Shown here: positions 1-11,649 of the stretch, one piece after another
Layout of the letters: each line of letters starts with the position of its first letter
How positions within the stretch are numbered: position 1 is the first letter of the stretch
Assembly (NCBI GenBank): GCA_905116865.2
Contig: CAJHNH020008412.1
Span: 7,501-71,500 of the forward strand
DNA from: Candidula unifasciata
Taxonomy: Eukaryota > Mollusca > Gastropoda > Stylommatophora > Geomitridae
Direction of reading: 5' to 3'
DNA: 64,000 nucleotides
Program-made: the position numbers and the translations under genes
The notes under the pieces: generated by a model
The model's database searches: none
What the model was told of the DNA's origin: nothing
What the model saw: only the letters and a program-made list of their open reading frames with translations

Positions 1-170
1 CCAACCCCCCTCCACCCCCCCCCCCCTCCCCCCAAAGGAAAGAAAATGAAGAAATTGGCTCTCTGGGTGAGTCGCCTACAATAGGTAGATACAGATAGAT
101 TACCACTTTTGGGATACACACAGATAGATTACATCTTTAGGGATAAACATAGACAGATTACCATTTTTGG
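1..170. repeat. Poly-C tract and partial copies of 29-bp repeat
   Basis: A C-rich tract (1-33) is followed by three degenerate copies of GATAGATTACCACTTTAGGG-type units, the same family as the array at 1108-1340. No gene is seen. Confidence 0.7.
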
Positions 171-322
171 GCGGGCGTGATGAAATAACCAAAACAGAAA
201 TCTTAGTGTTATTGCAGTACTTCATCTATAAGAAACCACGTTTCGGCCAAGTGAATCAGATTTTCTCATGAATAAGCGGCAGCAGATGTCATACTTGCTG
301 ACAATTTTAACTTTGTGGGTAA
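171..322. repeat. 150-bp segment duplicated at 1367-1520
   Basis: This stretch (gcgggcgtgatgaaataacc ... ttaactttgtgggtaag) recurs almost identically at 1367-1520. In both copies it lies between 29-bp repeats and a (GTGA)n block, so a larger module has been duplicated. Confidence 0.85.
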
Positions 323-1000
323 GTGAGTGAGTGAGTGAGTGATGAGTGATCCAGCTTTGAGGTTTGGAGTGAGTGAGTGAGTGAGTGAGTGAGTGAGTGA
401 GTGAGTGATAGTGAGTGATTTACTTGAGTGAGTGAGTGAGATGAGTGAGTGAGTGAGTGAGTGAGTGAGTGAGTGAGTGGTGAGTGAGAGGTGAGTGAGT
501 GAGTGAGTGAGTGACGTGAGTGAGTGAGTGAGTGAGTGAGTGAGTGATTAGTGAGTGAGTGAGTGATGAGTGAGTGAGTGAGTGAGTGAGTGAGTGAGTG
601 AGTGAGTGAGTGAGAGTGAGATGAGTGAGTGAATGAGTTGTCTAAAGAGAGTGAGTGCAAGGCAGCAGTGAGTGAGTTAGTTAGGCGAGTGATTACAGTG
701 ATGGGTGAGTAGAGAGTGAGGTGAGTGAGTTAGACTGAGTGAGTGAGTGAGGGCCTCCTCTTGAGTGAGTGAGTGAGTGAGTGAGTGATTGACTTGAGTG
801 ATGAGATAGTGAGTGATGAACCTCTAGTGAGTTAGAGGCCTGTGAGTGAGTAGTGATGTGAGTGAGTGAGTGAGTGAGATGAGTGATGTAGTGAGTGAGT
901 GAGTGAGTGCTTTCATCTTTTCTTTTTTGATAGTGAGTGATTATGAGTGAGTTAAGGTGAGTGAGTGAGTGAGTGAGTGCAACTTTGAGTGAGTCCTTAG
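318..1000. repeat. Degenerate (GTGA)n microsatellite
   Basis: Long tetranucleotide array of GTGA interrupted by short non-repeat pieces. Apparent reading frames of THSLTHSL type on the minus strand are repeat translation, not genes. Confidence 0.9.
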
Positions 1001-1009
1001 ATACAAGAT

Positions 1010-1107
1010 AGGACATCCACCAAGCGTTTACACAACCGGTGACAGGAGTGCCACCATGCAAGAAGGATCACCCAGGGAGAGATCCAATAAACTCCGTTTG
1101 ACCGTTA
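1010..1107 (-). repeat. Short interspersed repeat, fragment (family with GTGCCACCATG)
   Basis: Matches 1660-1775 and the reverse complement of 24975-25152 and 63120-63308 (shared text: aacaccaagtg..., GTGCCACCATG, GGATCACCC, CCGTTA). Truncated. Confidence 0.65.
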
Positions 1108-1340
1108 CATACAGATAGATTACCACTTTAGGGATAGATACAGATAGATTACCACTTTAGGGATAGATACAGATAGATTACCACTTTAGGGATAGATACA
1201 GATAGATTACCACTTTAGGGATAGATACAGATAGATTACCACTTTAGGGATAGATACAGATAGATTACCACTTTAGGGTTAGATACAGATAGATTACCAC
1301 TTTAGGGATAGATACCGATAGATTACCACTTTAGGGATAT
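1108..1340. repeat. 29-bp satellite
   Basis: About eight near-identical units of GGGATAGATACAGATAGATT plus ACCACTTTA. Confidence 0.92.
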
Positions 1341-1366
1341 TTGTGTGAGTGCGCACGCGCGGGCGG

Positions 1367-1520
1367 GCGGGCGTGATGAAATAACCAAAACAGAAATCTT
1401 AGTGTTATTGCAGTACTTCATCTATGAGAAACCACGTTTCGGCCAAGTAAATCAGATTTTCTCATCAATAATCGGTAGCAGATGTCTTAATTGCTGACAA
1501 TTTTAACTTTGTGGGTAAGA
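1367..1520. repeat. Second copy of 150-bp segment
   Basis: Near-identical to 171-322; followed, as there, by a (GTGA)n run (1510-1650). Confidence 0.85.
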
Positions 1521-1650
1521 GTGTGAGTGAGTGAGTGAGTGAGTGAGTGAGTGAGTACCTCTGAGAGTGACTTCAAGCTTCGCTGAGTGATGTACGTTAG
1601 TTTAGCTGAGTTCATGAGTGAGTGAGTGAGTGAGTGAGTGAGATTCAACC
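1510..1650. repeat. (GTGA)n microsatellite, second copy
   Basis: Two GTGA blocks split by ~70 bp of unique sequence; the counterpart of the longer block at 318-1000. Confidence 0.88.
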
Positions 1651-1659
1651 CAACCAGAA

Positions 1660-1775
1660 CATCCACCAAGCGATATACACAACCTGGAGACACAAAGTGC
1701 CACCATGTGGATGAGGATCACCCGGGGAGAGGTCCCAGAAACCCCGTTCAACCGTTATGTTATATTAGGGCCCCG
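1660..1775 (-). repeat. Short interspersed repeat fragment
   Basis: Better preserved than the copy at 1010-1107: GTGCCACCATG, GAGGATCACCCGGGGAGAGG, CCAGAAACCCCGTTC. Same family as 24975-25152. Confidence 0.7.
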
Positions 1776-1879
1776 ACAACAGCCGGGTGGAGCTTTCACT
1801 ATTTTAATTTTGTCACATGAGATTTAACAAATAAACTTCAGTCTACATTTGTTTCTTTTTTTTTTTTTTTTAACTGTCA

Positions 1880-1960
1880 TATCGGCCGCACAACAATTTC
1901 CCGTTTTATGGGGGCCGCAGATGTAACAGGTTTGAGAAACACTGTTCTAAACTGCTTAAA
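1880..1960. repeat. Probable hAT terminal fragment
   Basis: Contains GGTTTGAGAAACACTG, the reverse complement of a CAGTGTTTCTCAAACC end typical of hAT-type elements. No partner end was identified nearby. Confidence 0.4.
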
Positions 1961-2162
1961 GATGGATGGGCGCGCCTACTGTGCACAGCACAAGAATCTA
2001 ATGTCTGTGGCGAGATTAAAACGCTCAGTTGTCTATATTTTTGACTGTTTATTGTCTCCCTCAGTCTGGGGCCCCCTCAAACTTTGCTAATGTTGATGTC
2101 TGGCCGAGAGTTTACCCAAGAGTTCTTAGTAACCCTGTGGAGTCAGAGCTCGAGTCACCTCA

Positions 2163-2540
2163 TTCCTGAGACAGTTGAATGGGAAGTTTGAACCGAGGGT
2201 TTACCTCTAGACGAAAGAGAGCCACCATTCTGACACACCCCTGTTTCAATGAGCATGATGTCGAACTGTTCAGCATCTGTTCTCTCAGTCTCCCTCTCCT
2301 CCCCTCCAGCTTTCCTACCGTCACAATGTACTCCAATTTCCTCCTTCTCATCATATGACAAAAGAATGTAGATTGTCTCTTTCTGATGTGAGCAATCAGT
2401 TCTATTCGTGATCCAGTTTGTACTAAGACGTCTTCATTACTCTTTCTATTTGTCCAGGGTATTCTCATCATTCGTCTATAAAACCACATCTCCGCAGCTT
2501 CCAAAAAAGTTCTTGAACTCCCCTTAACATCGTTTACTTT
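2163..2540 (-). pseudogene. RTE-like LINE 3' coding fragment
   Basis: The minus strand reads FLEAAEMWFYRRMMRIPWTN, RKSNEDVL and GKLEGRRGR, the C-terminal part of endonuclease/reverse-transcriptase LINE proteins common in invertebrates. It is truncated at both ends and fused to satellite sequence upstream. Confidence 0.8.
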
Positions 2541-2599
2541 TATCGATTGTTGTACAGGCGTGACTTTTCTTTGTAAAATACTCACAGTAGAAGACACCT

Positions 2600-4270
2600 T
2601 TATTATGGCACAACTTTCACAACATGACATGTACAGGTTAGATGTGGGAAACATGTCAGGTGACACAGTATATTTGACCAAACATGGCAAAGATGTGACA
2701 AACAATGTCAGGTGACAGAGTATAACTGACCAAACAGGGCAAAGATGTGACAAACAATGTCAAGTGACAGAGTATATCTGACCAAACAGGGCAAAGATGT
2801 GACAAAAAATGTCAGGTGACAGAGTATATCTGACCAAACAGGGCAAAGATGTGACAAACAATGTCAGGTGACACAGTATATTTGACCAAGCAGGGCAAAG
2901 ATGTGACAAACAATGTCAGGTGACAGAGTATAACTGACCAAACAGGGCAAAGATGTGACAAACAATGTCAGGTGACAGAGTATAACTGACCAAACAGGGC
3001 AAAGATGTGGCAAATAATGTCAGGTGACAGAGTATAACTGACCAAACAGGGCAAAGATGTGACAAACAATGTCAAGTGACAGAGTATATCTGACCAAACA
3101 GGGCAAAGATGTGACAAACAATGTCAGGTGACAGAGTATATCTGACCAAACAGGGCAAAGATGTGACAAACAATGTCAGGTGACACAGTATATTTGACCA
3201 AGCAGGGCAAAGATGTGACAAACAATGTCAGGTGACAGAGTATAACTGACCAAATAGGGCGAAGATGTGACAAACAATGTCAGGTGACAGAGTATAACTG
3301 ACCAAACAGGGCAAAGATGTGACAAACAATGTCAGGTGACAGAGTATAACTGACCAAACAGGGCAAAGATGTGACAAACAATGTCAAGTGACAGAGTATA
3401 TCTGACCAAACAGGGCACAGATGTGACAAACAATGTCAGGTGACAGAGTATATCTGACCAAACAGGGCAAAGATGTGACAAACAATGTCAGGTGACACAG
3501 TATATCTGACCAAACAGGGCAAAGATGTGACACACAATGTCAGGTGACAGAGTATAACTGACCAAACAGGGCAAAGATGTGACAAACAATGTCAAGTGAC
3601 AGAGTATATCTGACCAAACAGGGCAAAGATGTGACAAACAATGTCAGGTGACAGAGTATAACTGACCAAACAGGGCAAAGATGTGACAAACAATGTCAAG
3701 TGACAGAGTATAGCTGACCAAATAGGGCAAAGAGGTGGCAAATAATGTTAGGTGACAGAGTATAACTGACCAAACAGGGCAAAGATGTGACAAACAATGT
3801 CAAGTGACAGAGTATATCTGACCAAACAGGGCAAAGATGTGACAAACAATGTCAGGTGACACAGTATATTTGACCAAGCAGGGCAAAGATGTGACAAACA
3901 ATGTCAGGTGACAGAGTATAACTGACCAAACAGGGCAAAGATGTGACAAACAATGTCAGGTGACAGAGTATAACTGACCAAACAGGGCAAAGATGCGACA
4001 AACAATGTCAGGTGACAGAGTATAACTGAACAAACAGGGCAAAGATGTGACAAACAATGTCAAGTGACAGAGTATAACTGACCAAACAGGGCAAAGATGT
4101 GACAAACAATGTCAAGTGACAGAGTATATCTGACCAAACAGGGCAAAGATGTGACAAATAATGTCAGGTGACTGAGTATAACTGACCAAACAGAGCAAAG
4201 ATGTGACAAACAATGTCAGGTGACAGAGTATAACTGACCAAACAGGGCAAAGATGTGACAAATAATGTCA
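2600..4270. repeat. 52-bp satellite with higher-order structure
   Basis: About 32 units of ~52 bp (TGACAAACAATGTCAGGTGA, CAGAGTATAACTGACC, AAACAGGGCAAAGATG). Variants (GACACAGTATATTT, AGAGTATAAC, AAGTGACAGAGTATATC) recur in order every ~312 bp in at least 2864-3489. No coding potential. Confidence 0.95.
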
Positions 4271-4540
4271 GAGTATATTTGACCCAGACATGACATAGCT
4301 ATGTTAGATGTGACACAAATGTCAGGTGACATAGTATATCTGACCCAAATATGACACAGTTATTTAGATAAGACACAAATGTCAGGTGACGGCGTACATC
4401 TGACCCACACATGACACAGATATTTAGATGTGACACAAATGTCAGGTGACAGCGTACAACTGACCCAAACATGATACAGATATTTAGATTTGACACAAAT
4501 GTCAGGTGACAGCGTATATATGACACAAACATGACACAGT
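4270..4540. repeat. 60-bp satellite related to the 52-bp array
   Basis: Four or five units sharing TGTCAGGTGACAG with the neighbour but lengthened to 60 bp (ACACAAATGTCAGG, TGACCCAAACATGACAC). Confidence 0.9.
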
Positions 4541-4704
4541 TCTAACTTATGCCAGTGAAAGTTAGAGTACCACTAGCAACATAGAAAGAAAAGTTTAATG
4601 CATCTGAAGTTAAATAAACGTCTAATAAATAGAAATTAAATTAGATGATATATTTTCCTAAACGTTTCAAATTTAAAATTGGGGATTGTAGCATTCATAG
4701 CATT

Positions 4705-4862
4705 CAATTACAATATTTCCTGTTCCTGGTCCTCACTGGGGGGACATCAAGAATATACTCACTGCCTCCCTAACAAGCATGTTGTAGGCATCGACTTACT
4801 GGTGAACAAACACCCAGAACTTTCTGCTAGAGTTTACAGTTAGTGAATGCGAAGAAGAAGAA
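4705..4862 (+). mobile_element. SINE with GAAGAAG tail, truncated
   Basis: Contains CACTGCCTCCCTAACAAGCAT, a CGACT box, and ends ACAGTTAGTGAATGCGAAG with (GAA)n. Related to 40110-40398 and 44640-44855 (plus) and 35835-35995 (minus). Confidence 0.65.
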
Positions 4863-5099
4863 AATTAAAACATATCTTTCCTATTTGGGGGGCTAAATAA
4901 AAATAGAGGTCATCTTATACATCGAGGGCGTCTTTTATATGGAAAAATAACTAGGAAGGTTAACCCGGTCAACAAATGGCTGCAGAAGTCAGATATGTTG
5001 GCGGAAAGGTGCAAATATCGCAGCCATATTGTAAACGGGCACTACGCAATTACTTCTTCGGATTAATTCAGAAAAAGAGAGATTCACTGAAAAATATAC

Positions 5100-6140
5100 T
5101 AAGAATTTTGACAACTTCATAGAGAGCAACATAAAGAAAAGATAATCTGATTCCAACAACTTCACAGACAGCAAACATCAGGAAAAGATAATCTGATTCC
5201 AACAACTTCACAGACAGCAAACATCAGGAAAAAATAATCTGATTCCAACAACTTCACAGACAGCAAACATCAGGAAAAGATAATCTGATTCCAACAACTT
5301 CACAGACAGCAAACATCAGGAAAAGATAATCTGATTCCAACAACTTTACAGACAGCAAACATCAGGAAAAGATAATCTGATTCCAACAACTTCACAGACA
5401 GCAAACATCAGGAAAAGATAATCTGATTCCAACAATTTCACAGACAGCAACATCAGGAAAAGATAATTTGATTCCAACAACTTCACAGACAGCAAACATC
5501 AGGAAAAGATAATCTGATTCCAACAACTTCACAGACAGCAACATCAGGAAAAGATAATCTGATTCCAACAATTTCACAGACAGCAAACATCAGAAAAAGA
5601 TAATCTGATTCCAACAATTTTTTCACAGACAGCAAACATCAGGAAAAGATAATCTGATTCCAACAACTTCACAGACAGCAAACATCAGGAAAAGATAATC
5701 TGATTCCAACAACTTCACAGACAGCAACATCAGGAAAAGATAATCTGATTCCAACAATTTCACAGACAGCAAACATCAGGAAAAGATAATCTGATTCCAA
5801 CAACTTCACAGACAGCAAACATCAGGAAAAGATAATCTGATTCCAACAACTTCACAGACAGCAACATCAGGAAAAGATAATTTGATTCCAACAATTTCAC
5901 AGACAGCAAACATCAGGAAAAGATAATCTGATTCCAACAACTTCACAGACAGCAACATCAGGAAAAGATAATCTGATTCCAACAATTTCACAGACAGCAA
6001 CATCAGGAAAAGATAATTTGATTCCAACAACTTCACAGACAGCAACATAAGGAGAAGATAATCTGATTGCAACAACTTCACAGACAGCAACATAAGGAGA
6101 AGATAATCTGATTGCAACAACTTCACAGACAGCAACAAAG
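5100..6140. repeat. 46-bp satellite
   Basis: About 22 units of 45/46 bp (AAACATCAGGAAAAGATAAT, CTGATTCCAACAACTTCACA, GACAGC). Minus-strand frames (MLLSVKLLESDYLFLM) are translations of the repeat. The last units carry AAGGAG in place of CAGGAA. Confidence 0.95.
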
Positions 6141-6244
6141 TTGGCAATAGCTTAAGTTCTTGTTTTAACATGCCATCAAGAATTGTCCTATCACCAGCTG
6201 ATCTAAACTTCTCTATTCTAAACTTCTCTATTAAACACCAATTT

Positions 6245-6348
6245 CATTCTCTCTCTCTCTCTCTCTCCCCCTCTCTCTCTCTCCCCCTCCCCCTCTCCCT
6301 CCCTCTTCCCCCTCTCTCACTCTCTCTCTCCCTCTCTCCTCTCTCCCG

Positions 6349-6401
<53 letters not shown>

Positions 6402-6430
6402 CTCTATCCTCTCCTCTCTCTATATAATAT
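6245..6430. repeat. (CT)n microsatellite followed by AT-rich stretch
   Basis: Nearly pure CT with C-rich interruptions, then (TA)n to about 6500. Confidence 0.95.
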
Positions 6431-6499
6431 ATTATCATATATTCATATCTATTATATATATATATATAATAGATATCTATATATATAAATATATATCTC

Positions 6500-8170
6500 C
6501 TCCATCAATCTTTGTCAACATGTCAATCACTGTCAATATTTAATAAATCAATGGAAATAATCAATTACTGTTAATATTTCAATTACTGCTAACAATTAAT
6601 CAATAGATGGAAACATTTAACCGATCATTATTAACATTTCATTCCCTGTCAACATTTAATCAATAAGTGGAAATAATCAATTACTCTTAAAATTTAATCA
6701 ATCAATGAAAACAATTAATCACTGTTAACATTTTATCAATTACTGTTAACATTTAACAATCACAGTTAATATTCAATAATTCACTGTTAAGATTAAAGCA
6801 ATCATTTTTAACACCTAACCAATTATTGTTAATAACACTTACACAATTATAGTTGACATTTAATCAATTACATTTAATCCCCAATGACAGCAATAAATGA
6901 ATCAATTAATTACAGTCAACATTTAATCAACCACTGTTAACATGTAATCACCAATGACAGTCATGAATGAACCAATTAATCACAGTTAACATTTAATCAA
7001 TCACTGTTAAAATTTAATCAATCACATTTGACAGTAATGAATGAATTAATTTTTCAGTCAACATTTAATCAACACTGTTAAAATTTAATCATCAATGACA
7101 ATCATAAATGAATCAAATAATCACAGTCAACATTTAATCAACCACTGTTAACATTTAATCAACAATGAAAGTCATGAATGGATCAATTAATCACAGTCAA
7201 CATTTAATCAACCACTGTTAACATTTAATTAGCAATGAAAATCATGAATAATTAAATTAATCACAGTCAACATTTAATCAAGCAATGTTAACATTTAATC
7301 AACAATCACAGCCATAAATGAACGGATTCATCACAATCAACATTTAATCAACCACTGTCAAAATTTAATCAATCACATTTAATCATCAATGACAATCATG
7401 AATGCATCAATTAATCACAGTCAACATTTAATCAACCACTGTTAACATTTAATTATCAATGACAATCATGAATAATTAAATTAATCACAGTCAACATTTA
7501 ATCAACCACTGTTAACATTTAATCAACAATGACAGTCATGAATGAACTGATTCATCACAGTCAACATTTAATCAACCACTGTTAAATGTTATCATCAATG
7601 ATAGTCAGAAATAAACCAATTAATCACAGTCAACATTTAATCAACCACTGTTAACATGTAATCAATCACATTTAATCATTAATGATAATCATGAATGAAT
7701 TAATTGACTACACAGTCAACATTTAATCAACCACTGTTAACATTTAATCATCAATGACAATCATGAATGAATGAATTAATCACAGTCAACATTTAATAAA
7801 CCACTGTTAACATTTAATCATCAATGACAGTCACGAATGAACCAATTAATCACAGTCAACATTTAATTAACCACTGTTAACATTTAGTCAACAATGACAG
7901 CCATGAATGAACGGATTCATCACAGTCAACATTTAATCAACCACTGTTAACATTTAATCAACAATGACAGTCATGAATGAACCAATTATCACAGTCAACA
8001 TTTAATCAACCACTGTTAAAATTTAATCATCAATGGCAGTCATGAATGGGTCAATAAATCACAGTCAACATTTAATCAGCCACTGTTAACATATAATCAT
8101 CCATCGCAGTTATGAATGGATCAATTAATCACAGTCAACATTTAATCAATCACTGTTAACATTTAGCTGA
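6500..8170. repeat. 70-bp AT-rich satellite
   Basis: About 18 recognisable units between 6900 and 8170 (CACAGTCAACATTTAATCAA, CCACTGTTAACATTTAATCA, TCAATGACAGTCATGAATGA); 6500-6900 holds older, more diverged copies of half-units. Confidence 0.93.
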
Positions 8171-8279
8171 CGACAGTCATGGCTGGGTCAAATATGAGAT
8201 ACGAATAATAGAAGCTTTACATAACTGTTCACATTCCTTTACTGCCAAACAGCTGAGGCCTGAAGCTTAAGTGAAACAA

Positions 8280-8700
8280 TGCCATATCATGTGACATGCC
8301 ATATTATGTCATGAGTCACATTACGTCATGTCACATTAGGTCATCTGTCATATCATCTGTGACACTATGTCAATGTCCATCTTATGTCATCTATCACATT
8401 ATGTCATCTGCCATGTCACTATCTGCAACACTGTACAGTTACATTATGGCATGTGTCATACTACATCATTTGTCAAACCATCATTATTTATCATGTCATT
8501 GTCTGCCATATTATGTCAACAGTCACTTTACACTATCTGTCACATTATGTAATCTGTCATGAAGTCATGTCATCATCTGCCACATTAAGTCAATGCCCAA
8601 ATTATGTCATCTTTCCATTATGTCATTTGCCACATTATGTCATTTGCCACAGTATATATAATATAATCATCTGCCAAATTATTTTATCGGTCACATTATT
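8280..8700. repeat. Short degenerate TTATGTCATCTGTCACA repeat
   Basis: Irregular units of ~17-20 bp built from ATTATGTCATCTG and CCACATTA. Apparent reading frames in three phases are repeat artefacts. Confidence 0.85.
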
Positions 8701-9130
8701 TCATTCTATCCACAACCTTCTCTCTTGTGTACATTCAATCAATTCTGACACAAATGATCTTCCATACCCTGTGTTGTTGGTAGTCACATTTTTCAGCAAC
8801 CTTCTCTCTTGTGTACCTTCAATCAATTCTGACACAGATGATCTTCCATACCTTGTGTTGTTGGTAGACACATCTATCCGCAACCTTCTGTCTTGTGTAC
8901 TTTCAATCAATTCTGACACAGATGATCTTTCATACCTTATGTTGTTGAAGACACATCTATCCGCAACCCTCTGTCATGGGAACATTCAATCAATTTTGAC
9001 ACAGATGATCTTCCATACCTTATGTTGTTGGAGACACATCTATCCGCAACCCTCAGTCATGGGAACATTCAATCAATTTTGACACAGATGATCTTCCATA
9101 CCTTGTGTTGTTGGTTTCACATCTATCCGC
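8700..9130. repeat. 84-bp array derived from a LINE 3' end
   Basis: Five units of ~84 bp (CTTGTGTACATTCAATCAAT, TCTGACACAAATGATCTTCC, TGTTGTTGG). The minus-strand translation (STQDRRLRIDV) and the adjoining LINE fragment at 9145-9425 share the same sequence, so the array grew from LINE sequence. Confidence 0.85.
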
Positions 9131-9144
9131 AACCTTCTGTCTTG

Positions 9145-9425
9145 TGTACTTTCAATCATTTCTGACCCCAAAAAAAATGATCTATGGCATGATATCAAAC
9201 TCTCCAGCATCTTCTCTCTGAGCCCACCTCTGCCCGATTTCCCTTCCAATTTTCCCACAATCAAAGTGTACACCTGTGTTCTCCATCTCATGACATGATC
9301 AAAGAATGCAGGTTGTCTCCGGGTGTGAGCAATCAGTTCTCTCCCCAAGACATCTTCATTACTTTTTATCTGTTCAGAGTGTTCTCATCATTCATCGTTT
9401 AAACCACATCTTCACTTCTACATAA
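9145..9425 (-). pseudogene. RTE-like LINE 3' coding fragment
   Basis: Minus-strand text RELIAHTRRQPAFFDHVMRW, GKLEGKSGR and REKMLESL parallels the fragment at 2163-2540. Frames are broken. Confidence 0.75.
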
Positions 9426-9689
9426 TCCAGTCAACTCTACATGATTCTACATACTGATTAAAGAACCGACATTATAGCACACCGGGCATACCCACAGATG
9501 CTCTGTCTCCCACAAACAATGTCTTAAGGTGTAGATGCTAACTGTTCCTATAGCAGACTAATTATACACACGTCCTTCTCTTCCTCTCATTCAAGGTCCG
9601 TCCTTGCCGGATCCACTCCTAATTCTTTGTTCACACATTCTTATACATGTTACTTTATTTTACCTCACAGCTTCTATCGATATTTGTTC

Positions 9690-10000
9690 ATATTTGGTCT
9701 TCACAATGTTTCCTCTGCCCAGTACAGGTGTTCCTGTAGCTATCGCTTTTGTAGCCAGAAAATCTGCTCTTTCATTCCCTTACACTCCTGCATTTCCTGG
9801 ATAGTATATCCATATGATCCCTCTAATGAAGACGTATTGGTGCCTGGTATCCGATCATTCCACTTTTGTCCATTTTTAACATTCAGCAGTATCGGCTGAG
9901 ATCCTGATACAATAATTCCCCTGGTAAATTTGTTTGCTGCAATCCATCTTAGAGCTGCAGTGACTGCCTCCACCTCCATCCTCATGCTTGAAGTTGTTAA
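9690..10000 (-). pseudogene. Retrotransposon RNase H fragment
   Basis: Minus-strand text MRMEVEAVTAALRWIA, IIVSGSQPILLNVKNG resembles the E..A...AL and D/GS segments of LINE RNase H domains. One catalytic Asp appears replaced. The surrounding 9430-9690 and 10000-10730 show no gene. Confidence 0.6.
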
Positions 10001-10737
10001 AAAAGTTCAATTTTGTTCTGCCATGATCTTTCCCTTCATTCTAGCTAAAAACCCTCCGCCAGATCTTACATCCTAGTGAACAGAACAAAATGTGTATATT
10101 ATTGCATCATCTAGCCCAGCAGTTTTCATCTATTAGTTGTTGTCTGCCACACGATGCCATCCATGACTTTCCTCTTTTCAACTGGTCTCCTTTGAAATCT
10201 TTCAGACTGCCGTGCAGTGGATGCCTTTCATCATTGGTAACTCACATACAGGCCTTGGCTTGTGCCAGTGACAGTCTAGACTTTCCTAATGTCAGCCCAA
10301 GCTTATACCTCATTGTTCTAAATTATTCTACATGGCTTTTAAAAACTCTTTCTCACCTCAGTCAACAAGTACATTGTCAGTACACATAAATCACTGTCAA
10401 AGGTCTGCATCCGTAAATGTATCTCACTGCAAGAACGGGTGCATATAAAATGATATAAAACGTTTTAGGTAGTCTGTAGGAATATAAATTTAGCAAATAT
10501 ACAAACAGGCCAACAACTGTACACTGTGAAACAATATATTATGCTGAGAAAATTAATTTGATCATATAATTTGTATCAAATATAAATAGACAACATTGCC
10601 AGTTGGTCTTACAAGCTGTCGGGAAGTTCTCTGTGTATAACTCGCTAAGCAGGGATTGACCAGCAGAAAGCAGAATCAGAAATTCCACAACTGATTCAGG
10701 ATAATTCCCGCCCAGGTGATGTGATTATCTACACCAT

Positions 10738-10900
10738 TAGCTCTCAACCTTTCTAATGCCGCAGCCCTTTGATACCGTTCCCTCATATTATGCCAACCCC
10801 CCAAACAATTATTTTCCTTCATACCTTCAATAAATATGTTTTCTGATGGTCTTAGGCGACCTCCTGTGAAAGGGTCAATGAACTAAAAATAAAGTGTGTC
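10738..10900. mobile_element. hAT-type non-autonomous fragment
   Basis: GCTCTCAACCTTTCTAATGC, CGCAGCCCTTTGATAC and CCCCCAAACAATTATTTTC match, from memory, a widely distributed hAT-derived short element. The second terminus is unclear. Confidence 0.5.
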
Positions 10901-10914
10901 TTGGCACAACAGAA

Positions 10915-11030
10915 AAACAATTCAATAGTCATACTGGGGATTTAAACCTTGGTCTTCCACACAGGAGCCCAGCATTCTTAACTGTATAGCCAGCCACTCC
11001 CTGGCAACAATATGAGTCAATGGGTCAATA
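10915..11030 (-). mobile_element. tRNA-headed SINE fragment
   Basis: The minus strand reads AGTGGCTGGC, then AAGGTTTAAATCCCCAGT, giving a plausible A box and B box spaced as in a tRNA-derived head. Confidence 0.45.
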
Positions 11031-11264
11031 TGAGGAAAGCATGGGTCTGATGACAGTTTTAGTGACTCCATAAGTGAGGCGAAGAAGGTGAAAGAACCCT
11101 TTTTACTCCTCATGGCACATCAGGCTGATGGCACAAACCTCTACTTTTATGGTCTAATCAGCACTCAGTGGGTGATGTAGTCAAGATGATCCTTATGGCT
11201 TCAATGATTTTTTAAAAAAAAAAATCTGGGTCACAAATCGGTGGGAATTCCTGACGGAAAAAAA

Positions 11265-11400
11265 AATCCTTTAAAAGAACACAACCATTTTAAACAGGTC
11301 ACTCATAAATTTATTTAAATACATTCACACACATAATTTTGAAACATAAAATCACTCCGAAAAAAGAAGTAATCAATAAGCATGAACACCCTGAACACTT
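11265..11400. repeat. Unclassified interspersed repeat, copy 1
   Basis: Shares ACAGGTCACT..AAAT, TTTATTTAAA and AGTAATCAATAAG with copies at 15735-16015 and 20095-20280. No coding sequence. Confidence 0.55.
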
Positions 11401-11432
11401 ATATGGGCCTCTTATACACATATATGTATGTA

Positions 11433-11642
11433 TATATAAAAGGTCTGCGTCAAGGTATGGGGTGTCGACCCAGCCTAAAATGGGTACCAGGATGTATGTC
11501 CTGGGAAAGAAAAGACGGCCGGCGTCATGTTATCACATTACCCACCAAGTGCCAATTGGTTTGTAAAAAATATGGGTGCTCTTCCCATATGCCTGATGCG
11601 CCTAAAGGCGTGAAAAGGGATCTTTACTTACTTACTTATATA
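11433..11642 (+). mobile_element. tRNA-SINE (TTACTTACTTA-tailed), 5' truncated
   Basis: Text CGACCCAGCCTAAAATGGGT, ACCAGG, TCCTGGGAAAG, CCAATTGGTTTGTAAAA, ATGCCT..CTAAAGGCGTG and tail TTTACTTACTTA matches 44012-44284, 44302-44530 and 63338-63575. Confidence 0.8.
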
Positions 11643-11649
11643 TAAAAGG

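Noticed and set aside
307..1061. His/Ser/Leu/Thr-rich minus-strand frames
   Set aside because: They translate the (GTGA)n microsatellite.
2600..4290. CRISPR-like regular array
   Set aside because: Units are contiguous with no unique spacers, and the genome is eukaryotic.
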